DNA from: Ignelater luminosus
Lineage: Eukaryota > Arthropoda > Insecta > Coleoptera > Elateridae
DNA length: 64,000 bases
Direction: 5' to 3'
Assembly (NCBI GenBank): GCA_011009095.1
Contig: VTPC01007149.1
Coordinates: 1 to 64,000 of the forward strand
How positions within the stretch are numbered: position 1 is the first letter of the stretch; each line of letters starts with the position of its first letter. The translations under genes were made by a program, and so were the position numbers. Below the pieces are notes generated by a model that was not told the DNA's origin, made no database searches, and saw only the letters and a program-made list of their open reading frames with translations. This document shows, piece after piece, positions 22,920 through 34,500 of the stretch.

Positions 22920-25425
22920 ACAAAGGTAATTTGTATAAGTTTGGAAAGGTATTCTTTCCGATCTTTCATTATTACTACAGTCATTAACGTGGAATATTCC
23001 TTCAGTTTCATGGAGACTTATTACGTAACAGTTTTACTATTCTATATTATAATGTTCACATTTAAAACTTAATTTGATTAAATACCTTCGATAGAAATAT
23101 CTAAGTTGATATCAGTAAAAAGAAAAGAGTGATTATTAATATAATTTCAGAACTGAGGAAATGTCGTTTTATAAAAGTCGCACGTTAGAATATTAAATGT
23201 GAATAGATTTCGATGAAATAAAGGTGAATAATTGAACACGCAGTAATATCAACCGCTAATTTAATTCTTATTTCCAATTCAAATTCAAGTTTTGGTAATG
23301 TCATCCAGGCTGTTTGGTTCATTTCAAGCAGTCTAGTTCCACATGTTTAATAAGCTTAATAATATCTGCTGCGTGTAGATACGAAGAAGGGAGAAACCGA
23401 GAGAAACAATAGTCTTTATTACAAAAGCTACCAAAATATTTATATTGGCTTTAGAATAGTCTGCTGGTGTTGCTTTAAGTAAACATGCTGAAATTCTAAG
23501 AACAAAAAATACCGTGACAAAAATAATTGTCGCATTTCAAACAGCAATCTCATTATTAACTTAGTTCATATTTTCACAAGTTTTTGTTGTAATTTCATCC
23601 CCGAAAGAATTACATTAAATAAAACACCCCTATTAACACATTTTTTTACGTGTCCGTTTTTTTTATCGCAAATTCCGTGGTTCGTGTAACATTGTTATCG
23701 GAAGGTTGCCTACCATTATCATGCCGTTAATACTCACAATATTTCGGGATATAATAGGTGCTCATTGCTCCTTTTGCCTCTAGGCTATTATTGACCGTTG
23801 AAGTAAATGACCGGTTCTTATCGACCGCATATACTTAAGTGGCTCCACTATTATTCTACTAAATAGTTAAGAAGATTAATATTGGAACTACGTGGCCTTA
23901 TAAGCACAATTTAATAACGTGGTAACAAAAAGTCAAGAATGGAGGTTTCTTCGTTTTAAAAGAAAAAAAATAGTTTCTGTACGAGGCAGCTATTTCTTTT
24001 AATACACCAGCTTTTATTGAAGTTTATTGTGTAATTGTGTCAAGGTCTATTCTAATTTTTCTAAAGTACCTCATTTTTTACATATTACGTAACTCCATGT
24101 ATGTAATTATGTGTAAACATGCAGTACACAATTTAACGTTTGACAAACGATGATGATGCAAAAGTTCCTCAATACCATCCGATTTTATGATCAGATTTAG
24201 ACAGCAAGTTTTTCCTTTTATTTTATTAGTGATTGTGAGTTAACAAAGCTGGGTTCGGCTTTGCCTTTTGGAGCGAAGCAAAATGAACGCAGATTGTAAG
24301 TCAGGTGGTCGAAAGATCATTTGGAGATTTTAGATTTAACGAACATGCAGAGTGAAAAGGGTGGAATAAATGTTCATGTGATCAAACAACAAATACGAAA
24401 ACAAATCAGGTGACAAAAAGAATAAATAGACATTACGTCACACAAACAATTGTACTTCAACAATTAATACAGTACAAATAGAGCTTGCACTATCTACTCC
24501 ATATGAACGTAAGGTGTAAAACTCTGTGTCTAAAAAAGCGAACAATTTAGAAAAGGAAAAATGCAGGCTGAACGGAAAACCAAATCCAGCTCAAGTAAGA
24601 AACAATTTATGCAGCTTCACAAATGACATGTAGTTTAAAATTGAAATTTGTGAATTGATATCCAACTTATTTTCATTTAAGTTGTAACTTCCTAATTACA
24701 GATGCACTTGGAAGGATGGAGAAAAGTTTTTATTCAATGCTCAAAAACACTAGACTTTACAGCCTATGCTAGCCTGTACTCCGCAGCGTTAGACGGTACT
24801 ATGTGTTGTGTAAGTAAACAAGATTATCATACTCGCTTTTGGACAATTTTTTTTCAATAGTATTGTGGATCATAATGGAAGTAAACTTCGAACTTCCTTT
24901 TTTTGCTCGTTATGACCAAAACGATATAGAATCAATCCACCTCAAGGAGTCCAACATTGGTTCCTTAATCATTTCCAAAAAATGTAATTCCTTGCCAAAT
25001 ATCACCCCTACGGCAAGGTGTAAAAAAAACCATAATTATAATTGTTTAGCCACTCATAGAAATGGCAACCATCTTGAAATCCTGGCGGGAAGCGTTTCTT
25101 AGTATTTATAAGCGTCTACACAAACCGATTTGTTTTGCAATTGGAAAAAGTTTAGACTCCAAAAACTGTGATGTATGTTCTTGGTTAGCACGAAATATGA
25201 GTTTTATCTCTAAACAATTTTATGAGAACTTGAACATTGGACTTTAATATTTAAAACAGCAGATATATAAATTCCGACCAGCTCATTCTTCGTTCTCATC
25301 TAAATAATAAATTTTTTCATGACAAAGAACCACTCAATTTCGGATGCTACCATCTTAAATTTTGTTCAATTGGAAATTTGGTTGTTTGACCTCAAATATT
25401 ACGAGTACAAGTGTAATTGCACTAT
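22920..25425. other. A+T-rich DNA, no supportable gene
   Basis: Frames at 24839-25102 and 25062-25247 (+) were considered as possible upstream hAT coding sequence. They lie outside the duplicated target site of the hAT element and show no hAT motif. A few CpG-containing words at 23640-23860 stand out slightly from background. Confidence 0.4.
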
Positions 25426-25433
25426 GACTATTG

Positions 25434-26581
25434 CAGGCATGTAGCCAAGGGAGGGGTCCAGGAGCTACGGACTCCCCCCGAAATCTCCAAAAAATACCTC
25501 CTTTGCCTCTGTGATACACGTTTCATCGAACGTCATGATAGTGTTTTGGTTTTTGCTGAGCTCTTGAAACCTATTGTTTCCAGTCTGCAAGATATTGCAC
25601 AAAAAGTAAAAAGCCTTTCTGCCACAGCTGCAACACTTTTGGCAGCAAGCGAATTTATTATCTCATTGCTGATTTGTGAAAAGCTTATCAACTTTACCTT
25701 ACCACTTTCTATATTCCTGCAAAGTATATTTTACGATTTAGTAGCAGCTGTAAAACATGCAAATGATGTCATCTCCTCATTGCAGAATATAAGAGGCAAT
25801 GCTCAATCTGTTTTTAATGACATATTTGTTTGTACATCTATATTGTTTAAAGAATTGTTTGACCTAAGAGGTCTAAGAGTTACTGGCAGTCAAACTCAGT
25901 GCTCAAATCCGCAGACGAATTCCGTTGAGCATTATTATAGAATATCAATTTTTGCTCAGCGTATCGACCAACTAATTGCAAATTTAAAAGACAGGTTTAC
26001 GGCAAATGAAAATTTCCTTTCAACTTTTTAAGTAATTTACCAGGATTTGCTTCACCCGAAAAAGCAGCATTGCTAGAAACCTTGTCACTCTATTATTTTC
26101 AAAAATCCCCAGTTAAGGCGGTACACGCTGAATATTATGTTTGGCGCGAAAAATTCTCGCGAATGGAGCCAAATACTGACGTTCTCACAGTACTAGAAAA
26201 TTGGAACAAGGCTTTTTTCCCAAATATACACAATCTTCTTACAATTTTGGAGATTACTCCGGTCACAACAACCAATGTAGAGAGCTCGTTCTCCAGGATG
26301 AAAAAGGTGAAGTCTTTACCAAGAAACAAGATAGGGAATGGCTCAGGGCAAAATGCGAACCTATACTTATGTTTCTACTAACGCTGAGTAACACAAATTA
26401 CTATCATGTGCTCTTAAATCTAGTGTGTATATGACTGTGTATAAAATGCCTTCTGATTAGTCTATGTCACTAAACAGTCAGTAGAAAGAAAAGCGCATAA
26501 ATAGCGTTGCACGTTGACTAGGCAGTTCTCGGGAGTCGAGAAGGTAGGACCCCCCGAATAAAATTTCTGGCTACGTGCCTG
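25434..26581 (+). mobile_element. hAT element, deleted, with perfect 8-bp TSD
   Basis: The element starts CAGGCATGTAGCCA and ends with the complement of CAGGCACGTAGCCA, a hAT-type terminal repeat. It is flanked on both sides by GACTATTG (25426-25433 and 26582-26589), a perfect 8-bp target-site duplication as made by hAT transposases. The 1148-bp length is well below that of an autonomous hAT. About 55 bases after the left end the sequence joins the middle of a transposase reading frame, indicating a large 5' internal deletion. The subterminal regions contain runs of C and G, including GGGGTCC near both ends. Confidence 0.93.
25489..26434 (+). pseudogene. hAT transposase C-terminal half (ZMYM1-like group)
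   Basis: Frame one (to 26031) holds CDTRFIERHDSVLVFAELL, then SEFIISLL, TLPLSIFLQ and GSQTQCSN. It continues with SVEHYYRISIF, characteristic of hAT transposases often annotated as zinc finger MYM-type 1-like or PKR-inhibitor-repressor-like proteins. A one-base frame change near 26025 moves to the second frame (26070-26381). That frame contains ASPEKAALLETL, W-containing NWNKAFFPNIHNLL and the dimerisation motif PVTTTNVESSFSRMKKVK. A second shift near 26325 leads to a few last codons ending near 26434. The BED/zinc-finger N-terminus and the first part of the catalytic domain are missing. Confidence 0.88.
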
Positions 26582-26589
26582 GACTATTG

Positions 26590-29025
26590 GTGGTAAATAC
26601 ATGAAAGCTAGAAAATTTTGGTTCCACATTCAAGATTCAAGCCTCTTAAAGAATTTTTAAAAAATATTCTCAGATAGCTTTCGCTTGCTGTACATGTGCA
26701 CGTCAGTGAAATGCAAATAAGGTAGGTTGACCGAAAATATTAGCTTCAGCAGATATATGGACTGTTTACAAGAAAAAGCACTTTGCTTAAGCTTAAGAAG
26801 ATTGCAACAGAGCCTCTGCTTTAAAATTTACTCGCACTGTGAACTGTAAAAATTATCTTGGAAAACAGCAATCATAATGTTCTATTAGACTCTGTCCGGT
26901 TTTGCAAAAATCAATTCATTTGCAGATTTGGACAAAAGCTACCAAACAAGTATGAGTTCATGATAGAGCATGTTGATCAAGAACAAATGACAGTAAACAA
27001 TATGATCAAACTCAAATACTTAAATAGTGCAAATGTAAAATTGGTTAAAGTAAGAAAACGTACTGATTCCATCTTTCTTGGTGTTCAATAAACTAAGATT
27101 GGGAGAAGGTTGTAAATACGATTTTAGGTCAATAAATACTTTCTTGGCACGTGTCCAATAACGCATTAGGCCTTATTTGTTGCAAATCATAACACAAGGA
27201 AATTTTGATTTTAGGACGAAAAGTTGCAAAGATTATGGTACATGGTCAGGTGGATGTTTATTTATTCGAGATGACGTTAGATAATGTATCATCTATCGTG
27301 AGACACACTGTGTATGTAAAGACATATTTAGGCATTTTCGTAATGAATAAAGCATTTCGTTTACATTAAGTTTTCTATTATGAGTTATGATGAATATGTA
27401 CAGCTCCTCGCATAAATAATATCACAGTAGGCACTTACATTCCTGTAATGGAATGCTCATTAAACATACGAAGTCTAAAGATGCCAAATTACTTTTTAGC
27501 CTTTTTGAAGATGTATGTGGTATAATTGATGGAAAATAAGGTTATGCATTTGACTAACCGTTTACTAACCGTTTAAATACAAAAATGCATTACGTCATTA
27601 TTTATCTTTAGCCTATTGGGAATGAGAAAAACTTAAAACATTCTCTTATTTTAGAAAACGTTTTTTAAGGACTCTTTAAAATAATGTTTTCCTCGGATAC
27701 CAAAGCTTTAACCGGTCCTTGTTAATATAAATTTCAGCAAATCATGTAGCCATTAACATATTTAATGTTAGTTTTTGTTGTATTATAATGATACATTTAT
27801 TATGTATTCATACATCAAAAGATGAATACGTAAAATTATTGCTATTCACAGTTAAAGTATCTCTACTGAGTGAGTGAGTGTTTACATTGATATCGACAGT
27901 TATTTCCGAGGCATTCTACGCTGTCAAGTGGTTGATAAGCTTATTTAAGGATTTTTTCATGGAAAAAACTTTTTTCTTACATTTTATTTTCCGCTTTGAG
28001 CAAATCATTATGTATAAATTTACAAACACTTTGACGAATAAAAAAGTTACGTTTGATCATTGAAACTATTATACAAGGCAAGTCGAAATAAATAACATGT
28101 AATCTTCATTTTTTATGATCCGTTTAAGACCCGAAATTCAGAACATTATTTGTAAAGTGTTAGTTATCTTTTTTCCCCACAAAATTTTATTTTTTACTAA
28201 ATCATTAGAATTGCTTATTTTTGTCCGACTCAAAGGCATTTCCTCAAAAATTAATCTCCCTAATTATGATAACATTAATATTATTCCAATTTTAAAATGC
28301 AAAAATGGAAAGAAAGAATTACTTCCCGTGAAAAGTAAAAATTAGGCTGACTTCCATTCGGTAAGAAATAAATTCCATTTAAAAATTTAATTGCGTGCTG
28401 AAAAGATCGCTACGGTATTTTCGTCTCCTTTTACTGTTAATTTTCTTAGTATCCCACATAAAAGTTGCGATATTAAGTTAAACGTAGTTTGTCTAAGTCA
28501 TGAATTTTCCGCAATCTGCGTGAACTGTTTTATGACGCTCACGTAATAAACTTGACTTTCATTGATTTCTTCAAACTTAAATTTCATGTTTGATATTTAA
28601 TAACTGTACAACATTTAACACGAAAATCTTAAAACAGAAAAGTAGCACTCTCAATCAAGGAAATTGGAAGGACAGTTTTATGACATCTATAATTTATAAT
28701 CGGGAGTGTAATTCTCTTAATCAAGTTTTTAAAACAAGGTTCCACTTTTATTATAAATTTCCAAGAAGCATTTTCCACGTTGGAATAATTTATTCTTTGA
28801 GCTGATCGTCGTAGTCAACTCTTGAGTTCTATTCAGCTTCATTGAAGTTAATTAAAAGTAATAAATTAAATTTTAATTTCATTATATTCGGCAATAAATT
28901 CGTACCTACTTTTGTCTGAATTACAAACACCATCATAAATAGTGTTTTTTAAACAGGGTGTCATCATCGTTATATTACTTTGGAGATTATACGTATAAAT
29001 TATACAAATTGGCATATTTATTACG
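26590..29025. other. A+T-rich DNA, no supportable gene
   Basis: Open frames such as 26858-27091, 27878-28063 and 28115-28345 have no recognisable domain. A GGGTGTC word at about 28957 resembles an insect transposon terminus but has no partner. Confidence 0.4.
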
Positions 29026-29029
29026 CGAA

Positions 29030-29340
29030 CGGTCGTACGTTATCTTGCCTCTAGTTAAAATTGCCCATATTCACAGTTATTGCTAATAAACTGATCATTT
29101 GTCATAGAAAAACTTTTGTCGTCGTCATCGGCGAGAACGCTCTTCGCAAACATCGCACGCCCTGTACTTAATTTAGGCGTGTTTTCCGTACGGAATTGTT
29201 CGATTTCTACATGAACAGAGCAAAAAGCGTTTAATTCATTTGCGCACTCGAAACAATGCTGGGGTAAAAAGTAATTGAAAATTGGAGCGCACGTTGTTCG
29301 GTATCCCCGGCGGTTTATCGATAGCCGATTTTTACTCCTT
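29030..29340. promoter_or_regulatory. CpG-bearing patch, candidate regulatory DNA
   Basis: Within DNA that is otherwise poor in C+G, this stretch has many CG dinucleotides (for example GCGAACGGTCGTACG near 29022 and CCCCGGCGG near 29306). They alternate with ATTA-containing homeodomain-like words. There is no open frame of note on either strand and no repeat boundary. Candidates are an enhancer or a conserved non-coding element, an untranslated first exon, or an old transposon fragment. Nothing in the sequence distinguishes these. Confidence 0.25.
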
Positions 29341-29743
29341 TCTCCCGATCCGAAATGTCATTCTGAACTAATTCGATTAAGTTGACTATATTTTACGTTC
29401 ATTCGATTACATGAAATTCGGACAGTAAATTTGTAACTACTTTAATGCAAAATTATGTCCCCCTTAGTAATGTTACTACGAAATTGTTAAATATTCCAGA
29501 AAAATATGTTTTGGGAATGCAATCAAAGAAAACGCAAACATTTTTTAAGTAAGTTGATAATCGCAAACAAGAATTTTACTTACAAATTTTAAGAGTATTG
29601 GACAGTGCACAAGGGTAGAAATAATGAACTTAATTGGATTTAAAAGGAATGGTAGAACAGCTATTCCGACGCACAACGAATACAAAATTAGACACAAGCA
29701 AGACAACAAGAATTAGCAACAAACATTGCCCTTTTCTAGGTAA

Positions 29744-30134
29744 AGTCGGCCTCTTTGTAATTCTGCTCTTATTTTCCACCATTTTCTTTGTTACATACAA
29801 TCTGAATCCGATTTTGTTTGCAACTTTCCCTTATTGTACCTTTCTAACTTCTCAACTTTTTCTCATTTTCCTGAAACAATTCATTTTTGTTATTTTCTAC
29901 CCTTGTTGTTGTTACTTTGAACGCTACAATTTCTTATATATTTTTTGCTGTTTTTATTGAAGCAATTTTCTTAAATATGAGAGTTGAGTTAAATTTATGA
30001 TCCTTGATGATCATGCAAAAAGTTCCTTGTTATAAAATAAATTTATGAATCATGGGTTTTATTTACTTTATTTAATTCAAATCCTTTTTTATACTTATGG
30101 TGTATACACTTGCATACTACAAAGAGGCCGAACT
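29744..30134. repeat. Small inverted-repeat element, possible MITE
   Basis: AAGTCGGCCTCTTTGTA near 29744 recurs inverted near 30118-30134 with one base difference, bounding about 390 bp of T-rich DNA. The terminal repeat is about 17-18 bp, distinctive and G+C-richer than its surroundings. Target-site duplications were not found. The plus-strand frame 29634-29960 crosses the left end and is a T-rich chance frame. Confidence 0.4.
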
Positions 30135-30139
30135 TAGTA

Positions 30140-31188
30140 TCTACGTAGAAGCAGTTTGTCTATCCAAATATTTTTTCCTAATCTTTTTTTTTAGATTAAG
30201 GAATTTTTACATACTTAGCAACTCGTCTTTTCAATCTGTGTAATAATGTTGTTTCTCTAAAAATTATCTAAACTCTGTGTTTTTAAATGTTAATTGGTCA
30301 TTTTGTAAATAATGTAACATTTTGGTAAAAGTAAAACTCCCAAAAGGTAAATTTATTGACATTATACATGTTTCCTTTTAATCATAATGAAATTCTTAAA
30401 ATACTATTTGTCTCAAGACGAGATATAACCTAAAACAGGAGTTCCAAAAACTGTTTGGGAATTAATATATAACATTTAGATAAACCTACTAGAATGAAAG
30501 GTTATTGATATAAAATATTTTGATTGCATAATTCGGGAATTAGCAAAAGCAAAACAGAGATATTCTTCTTCTTCTTCCCTCTGTTATTCTTCCTTAATAT
30601 AACTTTTTCAATTTTTGTTTTCATCAATGACTTGATAAAGTTTCTAGTCCAGTTAAGCATTGACAATGAAAATGCCAAAAACCATAATTTTGGAAACCTC
30701 AAAGTCTCCAAATTAGAATACGATTAGCTACATTGACTAAATTTATCATCGCTTGATTAACCAATCTGAAAAATAATCCATAACCAACACAAATAATTGC
30801 TGTCTATTTAAAAGATTATGCAATAGCGTCAATACTTACATTTTAGACAACCCACAAATATACTGAGAGGGCGGGCAAAATTCTGACTAATAAAATCTTG
30901 TACATTCTCTTTAATGCTTCTTTCATGAAGGTAATAGTTTCTACCTACAGTTTTAAACTAACGATTTTCTCTGGTTGCTTTGTAAAATTTGTAGATGTAA
31001 CTCTTTTAAAAATGTGAATTAGAAAAACATTTTTGTACCAACTAATGAAAACTAAAATAAAATCAAACACCAAAAATATTTCAGACACATCACTGAATTA
31101 CCAATTGGATGAAAATCTGAGAATTGTATTTAAACAAGACAGAGGTGATGCCGATGTCGGTTTGAACGGAAGTGATGCTGCTTTCACT
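30140..31188. other. A+T-rich DNA, no supportable gene
   Basis: The overlapping frames at 30502-30711 (-) and 30524-30727 (+) come from a poly-pyrimidine stretch (about 30563-30594) and show no domain. Confidence 0.45.
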
Positions 31189-31191
31189 ATA

Positions 31192-31578
31192 CAGTACGGC
31201 ACACATTAAACCCAGCACAGATTAGTCTAGCCTGCCTAGCCTAACCCAGACATACTACAGTATAAACCCAGACACAGGCCAACCAATTTTCCCGTATCCT
31301 GTGGGAACATATTAGAAAAGTCGGCGTTAATTTTTAAATTTTAGGCAGCAGCTGCTGTAACATTTTTTTTGATTGCACGTACTCTAAATCATAGGTAATT
31401 ATATATTCACTTTTTTGTCTCGTTCAGAATCTAGGAAGGTCAACATTAAATGCTTGTAAACACTTGGCCCATTTGTCTTGTGCTGTGCCTAATATATGGT
31501 GCTTTGACTATCTTAGCTTATAGCCGGTCTATTCTAGTATAAGTTAGATTGTGCTGGATTCACTGTGCGCCGGGCTTA
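31192..31578. repeat. Degenerate inverted-repeat element, MITE-like
   Basis: The left portion (31192-31250; CGGCACACA, then CCAGCACAGATTAG) matches the complement of the right portion (31530-31578; CCGGCGCACAGTG, then CCAGCACAATCTAAC), with several mismatches. The outer ends resemble hAT-type termini, but no convincing 8-bp duplication is present. The TAGCCTGCCTAGCCTAACCC stretch lies in the left arm. There is no coding content. Confidence 0.42.
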
Positions 31579-31579
31579 A

Positions 31580-34500
31580 TATAGCTATCTTTGGAGAGAA
31601 GAATTCGACTTATCTAGGTATGTAAAATATTTTTTCATTGTAGCACTAATATTCATAACACTAGGAGGTTTCTGTTTAACATATAAGACGTTTCAACGAT
31701 CTGTTGTCAGAGCATAGTGTTGTGATTTACAAAATTATTCTACTTTCCAAAATGATTCTCAACTATACAGAATACTCGCAAACAAAAGCATGGCGTATTC
31801 TCCTTTCGTCTTTGTAAAATGGCACACCCAGAATATTCTGATACTCTGTTTACTCTTAACCCAACAATGTTGCAGTTTGGGAAACTATTAGATCAAACCT
31901 TTTTGGCGTCATTCTTTAGTTTGTTGCAAGGTTTTTTAAAACTCCACTGAAACACCATGCATATACATACATACTTGAAAGGGTCCACAAACCAGAAAAT
32001 AATGAAAACGTTAATGTTTATGGAGGCACAGGCTAAAGCTTAATTTAGAATTCTTATTTAGTCTCTAAGGTTATCAAAAGTTAAAGTATGAAGAGGAAAA
32101 ATCTACGTATTTTACGTAAATGGTTTGTCAAAGAATGCATTACAAAAAGGAGTAGACCCACAAGACTCACTATTCAAGCAATGATACTTCAGAATCAAAA
32201 TCAACACTTCGGTCGTTTCCAACAACAAACATAAACCCATTAGCCTAGGTTCTAAAGTTGCATGTTAACTTACACTCCATCTAGGGTCCTTTAACGTCTG
32301 TAGGTGTCTTCGTTGAAATTGCGCCATTCAAAAAGTCTCCAGTCTTTCTTCTTCTTTTTTTTGTCATGCCTGCTTTTCGCTGTCCTTTGCCGTTTGTTGA
32401 CAAGAAGTTGACTTTATAATTCCACAACCAGAAAAGGCGTGTTGAATTATTCTTACTAGCCCGAAAATTTTTTCTGGTTTCTCGGATGCACCCCAAGACT
32501 AAACATTCCATTTGAGGCTTTGTTCGTCTGTACCCAAATCGACACGATGGTCATTCTTTAATTACATGCTCACACTACCAGTCAAAAACTGCAGACTTCT
32601 ACCTAGAAGCCTCAGCTACATCGGACTGAAGAGGAGTTACAAATAGCTCCTCAAGCTACTGCTTCCTGAAGAAGCAAGAATCAATAATGAAAGTGGTAGT
32701 GCGATTACATTGGCCTTGATCGATTGGATGTGGCATAATATGACTTTTATATTAACGATAAATTAAGCATTACGATAGTTGAGGAAATTTAAATTTTAAA
32801 AGGGATTCTGCCCAACTTATCTTTCCAGATTGTAAGTTTAAATAATAAAACCTGTACAAGTGGCTTGCTCAGCTAGACGATCTTCATGGTTGAAGCGAGT
32901 TCTGATTTAAACTGACTTTAGTTTATATAGGACGAAATCACATACATTAACACAGATAATGGAAAACAAGCATGATAAAATGTTATGCTTTTTATTTCTC
33001 TTTTTACAGTTTTAAATGTTTATCTATATATTCTCTTAAGATTATCTTTATTTTGTCTGCATATCCAGGAACTTCTAATCTGACCTAATTATTCACAAAA
33101 TGGTAATTTGTTGTGAAAATGGGTTCATGCTATAGTAATTTTTTTCAATATCATGCATGATACAAATTAATAAAATAGCATTTTATAAGTTATCTTTCTT
33201 GATTTATTTCTTGATTACGTCTAATGTTTATTTGTTTAATATTTATTACACTAAAAATATAAAACAAAGATTAATCAAGTTGAAAATATTCTTAGAATTT
33301 TGTTTTACAATACAAGACATTGAGTGATTACTCACTCTTGTATGATGAATGTGTACGAAAGTGGAAAAATACAAATTAGAATCAAGGATCTGAACCTCAA
33401 AAATGTTAAATATAAAATTCTATAGCAACTGTTTTCTTTCTTCCACAATCTACCCATCATGTGATATGTTATCATTCCGTGTTAGGAAACTCTTTTGTTC
33501 CTCTTTTCCTCTTACAATTTGTCTCTTGATATTTAAAGCTGCTCCCTTTCTTGTATTTGTGTTATACGGCAACCCATTTCTCCTCTAAAATTCTTACTAA
33601 AATTTGACCGTCATCAGAAGGAAAACCCTAAAAATGTAACAGGTGGTTTCGTTTCGAATTGTTTTGTAATTTTTGGTTTTATTGTTCGTCACATAATTAC
33701 ATTTTAAAATTTCATGTAAGTGAAACCAGACAATAGAAAAACAACTCCGAGAGTGATGTCTGCTATTCCACCACTACAGTAAACTAGACTAACCCAATAA
33801 AATATTTTTAATATTATTGTAAGCCCAAAAATATTTTGGCAAAGTTATATATTCTATAGATCCTTCATTTGCAAAACAAACAATTAAAATGCAAAAAAAA
33901 TCTAGTCCTCGTTGGTAGTAATTCTTGTTATCTCTTACAATTTACTCATTCGTGTTCAGAGGAAACCCCAACCGTATTGGGGAACACAATTGAATTTGTA
34001 AGGTCGTTTCGCATGTTGTTTCAATTACCACCCTTCAACATAACAAAACTTGAAATAACATACCTTCTCGACCTTTTTCGAGACACATGTTTATATTTTA
34101 AATAGCTATTAACTGAATACTAAAGGGTTTTGTGTGGGGTAATTCCGGTGTTTTTGTTAAATAAATAAAATCACCGACTCGATTCGTTCAACGTGAAAAA
34201 ACGATAAGGTACTGATGAGGTTCGGGAAAATATAGGCCTAAACTTTTTACAATAGCTGTGCTACTACTATATTCTACCTTTAGCACTATTTATTAAAAAT
34301 AGTTGTAAGGCCACGTTAACCACTAACACTTACAAAGTAATACATAACGACCCAAATAAGAGTTCTCATCTAAATTAAAACTTCTTTTAAAGTTAAGTAA
34401 TTGCATTTCTTTATGCCAGCGTAATCTGTTACGGTTAGTTAAAGGCTACTTTGACGGTAACTTAACACAGTTATTGTTCCTTCGGGAGTGAAACTTAAAA

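Noticed and set aside
24839..25247. Upstream coding part of the hAT element
   Set aside because: It lies outside the perfect 8-bp duplication at 25426-25433 and shows no hAT or BED finger motif.
32281..32511. A minus-strand basic 76-codon frame as a nuclear protein exon
   Set aside because: There is no splice support, no recognised motif, and the length is compatible with chance.
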